Source: Spirogloea muscicola
Taxonomy: Eukaryota; Streptophyta; Zygnematophyceae; Spirogloeales; Spirogloeaceae
Assembly (NCBI GenBank): GCA_009602725.1
Contig: WELB01000021.1
Span: 679,502 to 743,501, forward strand
Direction: 5' to 3'
DNA length: 64,000 bases
Part shown: in pieces, positions 10,669 through 20,640 of the stretch
How positions within the stretch are numbered: position 1 is the first letter of the stretch
How the letters are laid out: every line of letters starts with the position of its first letter
The notes under the pieces: model-generated
Databases searched by the model: none
Seen by the model: the letters and a program-made list of their open reading frames with translations, nothing else
What the model was told of the DNA's origin: nothing
Program-made: the position numbers and the translations under genes

Positions 10669-11790
10669 AGTCTACCCGCTCGTGAAGGAGGTGAAGGCCG
10701 CCGTCGTCGGCGGCGGGGAGGGCGCCACTGCGAGGCACTCGCATGCCTTGAGAGCGGCGCCACAAAATGGGGGTGAGTGGCAGGGGACGGTGGGCGAGGC
10801 GCAGAGAATGAAGCAGCTCTCGGGAGGGGGGGGCTGAAGTGCACTGAGCGCCGGCTTGGAGCGCCCAAGGCATGGCCGAGCTCAGGTGAGTCGCAGTCTG
10901 CCTCTGACCATCCAAAAGACGGTGCTTGACCACAGCGCGGAGAGTGCAGCCTTGGCTTTGTACGGCACCGGCAGGGACGCCGCACGCATGGCCATCGCGG
11001 GGCTGCTGCGAGACGACGCCGGGCGAGCTGTACGGCGAGCTTGAGCTTGAGCGAGATTGAGCGCGGAGCGGGAGGCGCAGCGAGGAATCTAATGGAATTC
11101 GGCCCGAATCTCGAGCGGGGCGTCGGCCTACCGGCTCGTGGAGGTGGCCGAGAGCAGCCAAGCTGGGCTGCGAGCCGGCGGCGGCGACGGCGCCGCGGCG
11201 AGGGTTCCGCCGCTTGGCGGCGGCCGCGGCCGGGGGGGGGGGGGGCCGGGCAAGGTGGGGAGTCGGGCTGGGCGCCGAGAATCGGAGTATAATGCTGCAT
11301 AGGCGACGCCTCCGCTCCTCAGCCGTCGCCACCCTACGGAGTCAGCGTACAAGCGGGAGCCGTCGTTGCGCAGAAGGCGAGCGGAGGAAGCGTGCGCCCA
11401 GGCGCGAGCAAAGGAAGAGTGCGCCCAGGTGCGCGCGGAAGGAACGGAGGAAGCTGCTGTGAGCTGCGGACGGACCCGTTGCTGGCCCGGCGGCCCGCCC
11501 AAATCCCGCCAAAATCCCAGGGGGGCCCCCAGCTGCCGCGGCGCGTGGCCCCGCGGGGGGCCGCGCCTCCCTCCCCGCCGGCCTTCCATCCGCTGCCCGC
11601 GCGTCTCGCCGCAACCGGGCCGCCCTCCCTCCTCACCACCACCCCGGCCCTTGACCAGGGTTGAACCTGGGCGCCCGCGCCTAATGGGCAGCTACCACGA
11701 TAGTCTCTCAATGGGCAGCCACCACGACATATCACGGCCGCCCGGGCGCGCGCCCTTCTCCCTCTTTATCTCTACATCATAAGTTCTGTG
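10669..11790. other. GC-rich, CpG-rich stretch
   Basis: GC content rises sharply, with runs such as CGGCCGCGGCCGG followed by a poly-G tract near 11225-11245. All frames are open for long distances because stop codons are scarce, and they encode Arg/Ala/Pro-rich text. Similar GC-rich blocks lie next to the WRKY gene and upstream of the NAC gene in this window, so this may be a promoter or first exon. No specific gene can be supported. Confidence 0.4.
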
Positions 11791-11799
11791 ATTCTCTCT

Positions 11800-12330
11800 A
11801 AAAGAGATGGGCCCCCAGCCGCATACCGCCGACGCCGACTCCCGCACGGGTGCCATCGGAACAGCGCTTCCAGATTGACAGCAGTGGCTTTGAGAGGTCA
11901 GCCCACAGAAAGTGGCTCCCCTGATGAGGGCAAGGGCTGTGATAAAACAGGCCACAAAAAGACAAGATTTGAAGGGAAGGGGCCACGAGCCAGCGGCGTT
12001 GAAGTCAGCCGGCTCACCGCGCCTGCGGGACACATTGCGCCACGCACGCCCCGTGCACGTCCACAGCCAGGGGGACGAACTCATCTCCAGCCGGGTGGTC
12101 GGCGTGTTTGGACGCTTGCTGCGAGCGGCCGTCGTCGCAGCGTGGCCAGCCCGCGAGGCAGAGAGCCCCGGGTTGGAGAAAGTGGTTGGCTGGGAGAGGC
12201 CAGCCCAGAGAAAAGAATGAACAAAGTTCGAAGGGGCCAGGGAAAGCGCTAAAAGCACACAGGGAAGCAAGTAGCTACGAAATACTCAGTAACCCGTACT
12301 AAGCAACCGTAGGTCGAAGAAACAGTACTC
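11800..12330 (-). mobile_element. LINE ORF/tail fragment, minus strand
   Basis: On the minus strand, about 12020-12110 encodes a degraded version of a conserved block found again at 49180-49240: a polar start, then Glu-Phe-Val-Pro-Leu-Ala-Val-Asp-Val-His-Gly-Ala. Hairpin tails in minus orientation lie near 11885 and 12190. The end TCGAAGGGGCCAGGGAAAGCGCTAAA at about 12228-12253 is shared with 15613, 16932, 57527 and 61860, which suggests it is part of the element's 3' end. Confidence 0.5.
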
Positions 12331-12479
12331 TGACTCCTGGAGCCGTGCCCCCCACGGCTCTTCTCCGCCCGAGGGCCCCCGGCCCGGTGAGGTGGCGGAG
12401 CCCTCCTCCACCCCTGCCACTCAGGCCAAGCAGTAGGCAGTACGGAACAAGAGGAAAGATTAGGGCGATGATTGGCTGT

Positions 12480-12950
12480 TATTGGCCAGCCCAGAAAGAG
12501 ATTGAACGCAAAGAATTAAATCTAAAGAATGCTGCAGCACTGCATCGACTACCCCCACTGCGATTAGCTCCTGCCAGCTGCAGTCGACATCTTTGACTGT
12601 ATAGGTCCTCGATGCCACACTCTCGTCGAGAATTTTGCCAATCTTGGCACGACAAGCAGATGTGCTTCCGGCCGAGATGGGCTTGCCAGCTGCATATCAG
12701 TCATTCTTGCTTCATCGAGTGTCGGCCTTTTTGCAGCGTGCTCGGGCTCATGCTTTGCACCAGAGCTGGGCGAGCTCTTGTTGGTGGCAGAAGGGCTTGG
12801 AATTTGCCATCTAGTTCTCAAGCATCGATTAGCAACCTTTACGTGCTGACCCGTGGTTATTGAGCGGGTCATCTGCAGTGGTAATGTACGTCAATCAGAT
12901 GTGCTTGCCGTCGTACTTGGCCACTTTGGCCTTCCATTGTGACGACACAC
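12480..12950 (+). mobile_element. LINE 3' end, second subfamily
   Basis: The segment CTGCCAGCTGCAGTCGACATC to the Leu-Thr-Arg-Gly-Tyr-stop at 12861-12863 aligns with 1970-2270. It is followed by the GGCCA/TGGCC hairpin tail near 12915. The ORF ending includes Ala-Gly-Arg-Ala-Leu-Val-Gly-Gly-Arg-Arg. The 1910-2270 and 12530-12870 copies share sequence upstream of the ORF core, so they extend further 5' than most. Confidence 0.6.
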
Positions 12951-13440
12951 ACAAGTCCTGCCCGTGCGCCGCCGCTTTGCGCATTCGTTCCGTACATCAC
13001 TTTGGGCTTGCCTCTCACAGCCATTGCCCTTCTTGACCCGCTGGGTGCTTGCCAATGCAGTCTCGAGCGGTGGTCGACCCTAAGAGGACGGCAGCACTTT
13101 GTTGCGCCCCATCCCGTCGGTGGCTCCTTTCCGCCATGACAGCCTGGCTTGATAAGCAATTGTCTAAGGCTGAGTCATGCTTTACTAGTGTGCATAGACT
13201 CGAGGTTGGGGGTCCGTGCTCGAGCATGGGTCAAGGCGAGCGCTCGACTAAATTGTGACATAACGGTAGCAAAATGATGGCGAAGGGCAAGGCCCGCGCG
13301 TCCTCTGGCCCACTGCCAGACCGCTCGATGCGCAACAGCGAGGCACGCCCATCGGAGGAGAGGTAGAAGAACTTTTACCCAAGAGAAGCAGCTTCTCTAA
13401 TGTACTGCACTGGCTTTGAGAGGCCGGCCTATAAGGAATG
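12950..13440. repeat. Inverted copy of the 565-960 repeat block with hairpin tails
   Basis: The text around 12985-13200 is the reverse-complement relative of 565-900 (GGGGCGCAACA-type and GACTGCATTGGCAAG-type strings). A plus-oriented hairpin tail lies near 13007-13030 and a minus-oriented one near 13400-13425. The segment 13195-13345 resembles 3115-3275. No gene is seen. Confidence 0.45.
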
Positions 13441-13539
13441 TACAGGTAATAAACAGAAAGGAAGGCGGGCTATGCAGTCTGCCAAGCGGCAGGTGCCAAG
13501 GAGTGGAGTACGCTAGTCACCCTGCTGGCGACGATTTTT

Positions 13540-13870
13540 TTGTTAGAGAGATGCTGGCTCGACCTGCTCCAGCAGCTTGCACTGCATGCTGTATTTCGCC
13601 GTCAAGGCCAGCAGAGCGAGCAGCCCGGCTTCGAAGCCGCCGGGTCGCTCGCTCAATTGTACAGTATGCGCCTGCCATCTCTCTGCAGCGTTCTCTGGCC
13701 TTTGCGGCGCACTTGCGTGCAGGCCGCTCCTTGGCTGCTGGCTCCCATTTTCCACACTTGCGGGCAGGTAGCGCCTTGACAGCTAGCTCTGGGTCTCGAC
13801 GGGGCGACAAAGCTCCTCCTCTTCACTCCGATCTGCATTTGTAGACTATAGATTATAGTGTGTCCCATTT
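13540..13870 (+). mobile_element. LINE 3' ORF end
   Basis: The frame at 13540-13680 encodes Trp-Leu-Asp-Leu-Leu-Gln-Gln-Leu-Ala and Arg-Arg-Gln-Gly-Gln-Gln-Ser-Glu-Gln-Pro-Gly-Phe. This matches the longer copy at 48941-49387 on the minus strand. It then shifts frame into the Leu-Gln-Arg-Ser and Arg-Ala-Gly-Arg core. A duplicated stretch (CACTTGCGTGCAGGCCGCTCC and CACTTGCGGGCAGGTAGCGCC) lies in the core. The copy is broken. Confidence 0.6.
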
Positions 13871-15080
13871 GCAGAAGTCACAGAAAGTATGTTGGTGGTT
13901 CTGCAACTAGCAGCCCTGTCCAACCTTGTTCAAGGCTTTTGGGCTGATCTATGCAGTTCTAAGCATTTACAGACAAGAAGCACCTTACAAAGGGGATGCC
14001 CAGCCTTCGCTGATGCTGTTGTCTTACAAGAGGTGCACTCTGAAAGCATCAGAAGGCCATGGCTCCCGCAGAGAAAACAAACGCTTTCATGTCAGCTTTC
14101 TCACTCAATTAATGAGCCACTAATGAAGCACCCACCTCGCTTGACCTAAGAGCCTGATATGGACCTGCAGGGGACGCGATTCTTGCTACTGCAGGAGCTC
14201 TTGCTGGCGGCCATAATGTAAACATTGAGAGCTATACACACAAGCATGCCAAAGCTTACCTTCTTGTTGGGCCCATCATGTTGCTGTTGACAATGTTGTA
14301 CATGAATGAGCTCTAGATGGAGCTTACGCCAGCATTCACAACATGGTAATGACGTAGTAGGCTGGAAGTCGTGCCCAGTCAAGCGGTGTACCAGAAATAC
14401 AACGGCTAGAGATGTGGAGGGCTTGGCTTCTAGATGAAGAATCCTGAAAGGTCTGGTGAAGCCTTTGGCTTCGCAACGCCAAGAGGACGGCCAGCCTCAA
14501 CTTGCGGCTGCTGACAGAGATAACAGAGTTTTGATTAGTGATGGAGGGCCTGTGTGGCCAGGTACAAAGACAAGGGGTCATTGAGCAGGCACCCTTAGTT
14601 ATCACTACGATTTTTCGGCTCGTCTAAGTCTTGCTCAATGCTTTGTTCTTATCACAGAGAGAAAGCTCTTCCAATGTAAGGTAGTGGCTGCGAAAGGCCA
14701 GCTCAAAAAGTATGGACATAGTCTTAGGAGCCGAAAGGCGCCTAATCACCGCCCCCCCCCCTACTTGGCGACGATTTTCCGCCCTCTAGTTACTTAATTC
14801 TGCACTTGTTGACTAGAGCTTGTTGAGCGTCCATCCGCAGATATAGTGGAGAGTAGTTTCACGTGTAAGCGCTTTCCAGCCCTCGGGACCTTGTTCACTC
14901 TATATACGCTGGCCTCTTACAGCCATCGCCTCACTTTGGACAAGCTGGTTCTTCTTTCCTTTTGAGAGTGCTTCTTCACTGTTTGTGCTCGGCCTGCCCT
15001 GACTTCTGCCTCCTCTACTGGGAAAAAGAAGAAAGACGCTTCCAGGAGCATCGGCGCATTCCAACCAGGGGCACCCACAC
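13871..15080. other. No recognisable gene; fragment of repeat A and one LINE tail
   Basis: A fragment near 14535-14570 shares GATGGAGGGCCTG with repeat A. Tails lie near 14683-14720 (minus orientation) and 14905-14935 (plus orientation). Frames at 13889-14149 and 14336-14605 are open but unremarkable. No splice-framed exon was found. Confidence 0.4.
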
Positions 15081-15530
15081 CGTCAGTGCCAGGTTGGGCG
15101 ACACAACATGCGGAGAGGAAGAAGGGGAGGCACTACAATGTCCACCCCGGGACGACCACTTCTTCCCATGCGCCATGGACATGTACGGCGGCTACGGAAC
15201 GAAGTGGTCTAGCCTCCTCCATCGCCTGGCGCTGCATGTCAATGCCCGCCGACGTAGTCAGGCGGGTAGCTAGGGCATTCCAGTGTCCCACAAGCCGTCA
15301 TTGCATGCTATAGAATGCCGCTATCAGTGAGTCTACAGCGCTCCCAGGCACTTGCGATACACCAGCGTGCTGGGCGTGCATCAGCCCAGGCTAATGGCTT
15401 CCGTGGTGGTGGTTGCCTCCTCAGCTTGGCTTGTCAGATATGCATGTGCTCACTCGGGGATATGAGTGTCCCCCTTAGCCAGCTCATTACCCCGTTAGCA
15501 GGACATTTGTAAGGCTAGAATTGGCCTCCC
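15080..15530 (+). mobile_element. LINE 3' end, diverged
   Basis: From about 15145 the plus strand encodes a conserved block in diverged form (Asp-His-Phe-Phe-Pro-Cys-Ala-Met-Asp-Met-Tyr-Gly-Gly). The Leu-Leu-His-Arg-Leu-Ala segment follows, and then, in another frame from 15315, the Leu-Gln-Arg-Ser and Arg-Ala-Gly-Arg-Ala core. A stretch of the downstream tail (CAGATATGCATGTGCTCACTCGG onward, 15438-15560) recurs at 16790-16915, where the ORF part is missing. Confidence 0.55.
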
Positions 15531-15559
15531 TTTCGATTTCATGCGCATTGCGCGCCTTC

Positions 15560-17260
15560 TTCTTCCAGGAGAGGGCGGTGGCTGGGAGAGACCAGCCCAG
15601 AGAAGACGATGAACAAAGTTCGAAGGGAGTTGCCCCACTACTCCCAAAACCTAAATCCCGCAACTCCTTTCCTGCTGCTACTTTTCCTGACTTGCGGCTG
15701 CTGACTTAGGGTTGACTGAGCAGGCACCCTCACTGATCCCTCCACGTCTTTCCCGGCTCCGTTGGACTTTGTTTATTCTTTTGTAGGCTGGCTTTTGGAC
15801 TTTGTCCTTCTTTTAGGCTGGCCTTTCCCAGCCCCTACCCTCTGAGGGAGAGCACTTTCTTTGTAGGCTGGCTTTCGGCAGCCCTCCACCCTTCCGAATA
15901 TATAGCTCTTCCAACGTAAGAAGATGGCTGTGAGCAGCGCTTGCATTCAAGCTGCGAGTTACTCCGACCTGCGGCTGCTGAGGGGTTTGAGCTCCTATTT
16001 GCTGTAGCCCTCTGCATAGTTGTGTGATTTGAGCCCCAGTCAGCCATTTTGATCTCGTCCACACTTTCTTGACTGGCTTTTCACAGCCCTTGCCCCCTTT
16101 TGACGAGCCAATTTCTTTTTATGAGCTGCTTCCTTCTACTTGCTGCCACTTCTCAAACTTTCGGCTGCTAAATAGGCGGCTACTAAGCAAGTACCTCTAG
16201 TGATCTCCATGTTTTCTAACTCGCTTGGCCTCCTCCTCATATCATGCGCACCGCGCGCCTTCTCGGTTTCCTCTGAGCACTATTTCTGAGCAAAAGTAGT
16301 CACGGGGGATGAGTGGCAGTTGTACTGAGAAGTTCTTGCCAAAAGGGGGCTATGGTTGTGACAGGCCAGCCCAAAAGGGATGAACAAGGTCCGAAGAGAA
16401 GTGCTCGCCCAAAAGAGGATAGGGGCTGGGAACGGCCAGCCCAAAAAGAATGAACAAGGTTGTCAGTCTGCTTCAGCGGTCCATGGCCCACGCCTTGCAT
16501 CTGCGTGCCGGCCGTGCTCTCGCTGCGGCCTCCGGCTTTCGTCAGGGGGATAGTTTTCCGGCAGCTAGTCTGTCGGATTTGAGGCTCCTCACTCGTGACT
16601 ACTGAGTGGTCCATCCTCCCCCGTTCTGACATGTCATCGTCAGACTCTTCGTAGCTGCTTAGCGCTGTAGGCCCCTCCGTCATTGGGCCCCTTCGAACCT
16701 TCGTCAAGTTCTTTTCGGGCTGGCTGTTGAAAGCCCTTGCCCCCCTTGGGAGAGCCACTTCTTTCTAATTAGCATATAGCATGTCAGATATGCATGTGCT
16801 CACTCGGAAATATTAGTGTCCCCCTTAGCCAGCTCATTACCCAGTTAATAGGACATTTGTAAGGCTAGAATTGGCCTCCCTTTCAATTTCATGCGCACCG
16901 CGCGCCTTCTCTCTAGAATGAAAGAACAAGATTCGAAGGGGCCAGGGGAAGCGCTGAAAACAAACAAATCCGATAGGGCCGGTTAGATCTAAACCACACA
17001 GCTAAGCAAGTGGCTTCCACGAAGAGCTGCATAACGCCTATTCTGACAGTGGGGGTGCCTCGTGAGGGGTGCCCCTGCGCCTTCCGTCATCTGTATTTTG
17101 CCATCAGGTATTCAGAAACCGCTTAGCGACCTTCGTGTTGTCCCGTGCTTACTGAGCAGGTCAATTTACAGTAGGTAATTTACGTCCAAAAATGTGCTTG
17201 CCTTTGTACTTGGCCATTCTGGCCTTTGATCGTTTCAAATACACAAGGTTTTCCTTCCAA
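15560..17260. repeat. Dense array of LINE tails, both orientations
   Basis: Hairpin tails are centred near 15590 (minus), 15795, 15825 and 15875 (plus), 16080 (plus), 16360 and 16430 (minus), 16715 (plus), and the second-subfamily GGCCA hairpin lies near 17210. A near-complete ORF ending of the first subfamily is at about 16465-16605 (Gln-Arg-Ser-Met-Ala-His-Ala-Leu to Leu-Thr-Arg-Asp-Tyr-stop). No host gene is seen. The serial arrangement suggests repeated insertion into earlier copies. Confidence 0.6.
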
Positions 17261-17710
17261 CCCTTTCAGACCTTGTTTGATCTTATTGAATTGGCTCTCA
17301 CAGCCATTTGCCTTGTGAGTCTATCTTTTGGGGTGCCCTGTCCCTTGCTGGGCCTCGTACGCCGCGACCACGCCGCGACGTGACCAACGCTTACTGAGTA
17401 CCTGGAATTTCCGCGGAAACTCCAGGTGGGTGCACACCAGGTCGTGGCGCAGCCGCCAGAGCGTGGCGGCAGCGGCAGCGGCAGCGGGCCGCCACCGCCA
17501 CCGCCAAACACCCCCATCCCGCCGCCAGTCCGTCAGAAAGGCCCACCTAGAGGCCTGTGGAAGCAAAACAGAGTCATCGGCTCGGTGTTGCGCTCAACTC
17601 AGACCATTTCCACGACTTCTCGCGAGGCCTCCAGTGAGCGCCTGACCAAGTGTGGCTGATCGCCTTCTCATAGCCTGAGTGTTCTGAATACCTAAGTGCA
17701 CTCTTCCAGA
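17261..17710. promoter_or_regulatory. Probable promoter/5' UTR region of the 17.7-kb gene
   Basis: The 450 bp before the ATG at 17711 contain a GC-rich block (17420-17545, GGCAGC and CCGCCA repeats). This resembles the GC-rich DNA that precedes the WRKY start. The inverted 15-mer TGGAATTTCCGCGGAAACTCCA lies near 17403-17425 and forms a good palindrome around TTTCCGCGGAAA. The promoter role is inferred from position only. Confidence 0.35.
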
Positions 17711-18721
17711 ATGGGCAACCTCTTTAGCGGACCAGCGGAGATTGTAGGTACAGCTATCACTGACTCTGCTGACCAGCTCAACCGAACAGCGCAGACTGTA
17801 GGTAGAGCTATCATCGACTCTGCTGACAAGCTCAACGGAACAGCCGCATGGGCCGCTGGTAAGGCTGTCTGTCGCTTTCAATGAAAGAGGTTGGCCAGTC
17901 AACAAACCAATCTGCTTTCACTCTGCCTCCACCTTTGGCTCCTAGGTAAACTGACGACACATCTATTACTCACAGAAGCTGCCTTCACTGTGCAGTCCGA
18001 GTCGGAGAATCAGCGGAAGCAGCAAAAGCTACCATGGCACAGATGAATGTTGCGGCCAATGCCATTTCCAGTGCAGCCACTCATGCTGAAGAAGTAGCAA
18101 ATTCGGCTCAGGTTGCTTGCACCAAGGCTGGCGATGCAAGCAATGGCATAGAAAAACTAGCCAACACAACAGCATCTTTGGTGGGAGAGCTTGGACCGAG
18201 GCTTGGCACGACATTTGATCAAGCATCGACAACTCTTGGTGCTGTTCAAGAATCCGTCAACCAGATCACACCACAGGCAGCCTCGACTCTGGAGACGGTC
18301 CAAACGTCTGTCCAGGACTTGACGCCTACTGCACAAAGTGCTCTGCACTCGTTGAGTGCCACAAGCGAGGCTGTGGGACATAACATTCCAGCCTTGATGC
18401 AAAGCTGTCAGGTCATTGATTTGACAAGCCTGCTTTTGCTTGTTGACTCAAGTGCCGCTTGCTGCATCATCGGCACGCTTGGTCTGACATACAGGCTGTG
18501 CTCATAAGAGGCACAATTTGCTGTTTGAAGCAACGGAAACTCATAAATCTCGCAATCTGTATGGTCCTAGCCTTGGACGAACTTTTATCTCCACTCTTGC
18601 AGTTTTTTTTAAGTAGTCGCCTTCTCAGTTTTTCTTGACTAATTGCTATGTTTCTCTTCAGGCTGCAGCTGTAGCAGCTGGCATAGGCGCTGCAGCTCTG
18701 GCTAGTACGCTCATAGTCTGA
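17711..18721 (+). CDS. 207-residue helical protein with putative lipid anchor and C-terminal membrane tail (3 exons)
   Basis: The exons are 17711-17858, 17996-18411 and 18662-18721. Donors are G/GTAAGG and CAG/GTCATT; acceptors are CACTGTGCAG and TTTCTCTTCAG with a GACTAAT branch-like site. Phases agree (1 then 0). The protein starts Met-Gly-Asn-Leu-Phe-Ser, which fits the N-myristoylation rule of Gly2 with Ser at position 6. The body is Ala/Ser/Thr-rich with repeated Thr-Ala-Ser-Leu and Thr-Gln-Ser-Ala units, typical of long amphipathic helices. Exon 3 encodes an Ala/Val/Ile-rich tail ending Ser-Thr-Leu-Ile-Val-stop, short for a membrane span. It may sit on a membrane or lipid surface; LEA-like or perilipin-like behaviour is only a guess. 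I do not recognise the family. Confidence 0.6.
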
Positions 18722-18771
18722 AAACAATTGCTGTGAACTCTGCGAGAATGGTTGCTACGAAATAGGCCAGC

Positions 18772-19857
18772 CTGGTCTGCAGAGCATCTGATAGAGTTTC
18801 CGACAGAGCATGCGATTTCTTCAAAGCTTTGAAAGATGATCAGCATGGTGTATTCATCCCCGCCATTGAAGATGCATACTTGACGTGCTGCAACAACTTC
18901 ACCAAAAAAATGCAAGAGCATCACTTGGCTAGGTAAGTTGCAACATCTCAAGAATGGCACACAATGCGTACCAACATTCGTGCTGTGCTTTCAATGCTAT
19001 GCATTACTCAGGAGTCCTGGCCCGCTTCTCCGATCTACGTAAAGGCTTTGCAGCGATACAGTCTAGCTGACATTCCGACACAAACTTCTGTGACGCTTCC
19101 CTGTCGTCTGGCTGGGCCATGGAGACATGGAAGAAAAGAATGGAAAAAGTGTGTCACATGGTGCAGGACACCAAAGGATGCAATAGAGAAGGTCAAGGCT
19201 ATGCGCGAAAGTGGTGTTCTGCTAAAAGAGGAGGTTGTCTACCATCGCGACGTCATTGTTGCCACCTGTGATAAAGACATCATTGAGATGCCAAAAGGGA
19301 TGGGTCGCTTTAAAATCTGCGGCAGCACTGAGTTGCATGGACAGCCTTACATCCAGTTGAAGGGGATAATTTGTGACATGGACCAGTCTGGTGCACCAAT
19401 GGGGAAAATTAAGAATCTAGCATGGCAACCTCAACATGTTGCACTGGAGGTAATCTTCAAACTGCTTACCTTGGTTGCAGTGCCCATAAACATTACAAGT
19501 GTAGTACATCGGATCAGGTGTACGTATCAGTCTGCGCGTCCTACGGATTACTGATCGTATAGATGAGTAAACGTGGACTCCTCAAGGAATATATCTTGAC
19601 CTGACCGCCAAACATCTGCTTGTCGTACTCTTGTGAAGGGAGAACTGTGGTCAGCAGCTGGAGCGTATGTGGAGGTGCCTCACAAGCACTTCCTTTGAAG
19701 TTGGTGGGCATGGGGTTGATCAAGCTTGCATATGGATCCTGCCTTGTTGGTGTACTTCCAGGGTATGGCATTGTAATCACAACCACAACTGTGTTGGGAC
19801 TTACTTGCTGGGCGTGGAAGCATGATGGGTTGTCAGAAGACAAGCAGGTAAGGAGAG
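18772..19857 (+). pseudogene. Disrupted multi-exon gene, unknown product
   Basis: Coding-like exons follow the previous gene on the same strand. Exon 18772-18934 ends at GGCTAG/GTAAGT. A block at about 18999-19458 ends at CTGGAG/GTAATC. A third at about 19638-19850 follows a TTGTGAAG acceptor and ends AAGCAG/GTAAGG; it is phase 0 with the preceding donor. The last exon encodes a strongly hydrophobic, membrane-like segment (Gly-Tyr-Gly-Ile-Val-Ile-Thr-Thr-Thr-Thr-Val-Leu). Within the exons the natural reading changes frame at about 19160-19175 (after Val-Gln-Asp-Thr-Lys) and near 19695, and one TGA interrupts near 19074. The gene is either decayed or the sequence contains indel errors. No family is recognised. 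Confidence 0.4.
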
Positions 19858-20640
19858 GGCTGTTCCATGGCGGTAACCCTTTACCAGTATGCATAGCAAG
19901 TGCGAGCTGAGCCATCAAGATAACTCATAATTATGATAACGTAGTAAAGCAGCTGAGCTGGAAAAGCACTGACTCAGCCCAGTGGTCAGTGGAAGGGCTT
20001 GTCTGTACAGTGGGTGCACCAGTACGGCGGGCTCATTCACTTTCAAGCCAAACAATCGTAATGGAAATTGAGGCGAGCGAATCTGCGTGCATGTCCTAGC
20101 CATTGCTGCTTTCCACCCTGAGTGCGAGCAGAGCCTGTGCATGTTCAATCTGTCTGCCGCCATTAACGGAGCTGCATCTGTACCACTGAGCCGAGGGCGA
20201 GCTGCTGGTCTCTTAAAAAGGGAAATTTGCAATGAGTACTTTGATTGGGGAAGACAAGAAGCAACGGTGGCGGCTGTCGACTCCAAACCGGGAGATGCAA
20301 GTAAAAGTGGCCAGCTTTGAAAGGCATCAGATCTGGCCCAACTGGGATGCTCGCAGCCCGTCGTCACTCCCAAGCTGTCGCTGTATGCAAACTAGACAAT
20401 CTGGAGATACCATGCGACAGAGCTGCTTCAGTTTAGGGGCGTATGGGGGTGCTGTAGAAATCCAGCAAGTTCAGGCTTTGTCAGCCGGCCTCTAAGGAGA
20501 ACGCTCTAACTACGACTATTGTAGTAAATCCATCTGAGGACTAGCTGGTCGGCATTGTCAATAAGCCACTCACAAGCGAGATATACGTTTGACCTTTAAG
20601 GCAAGTTTGAGAACAGTAGAAGTGACAAGGCGTTCCTTCT
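19858..20640. other. No recognisable gene
   Basis: Frames at 20087-20320 and 20232-20495 are open and protein-like in part, but neither has convincing splice borders or a known motif. They could be further exons of the disrupted gene upstream, or flank of the copia-like fossil. Confidence 0.3.

Noticed and set aside
10446-11300. 284-codon minus-strand open frame
   Set aside because: Arg/Pro/Ala-rich text typical of GC-rich non-coding DNA; a competing minus frame (10598-11332) is equally open, and neither shows a motif.
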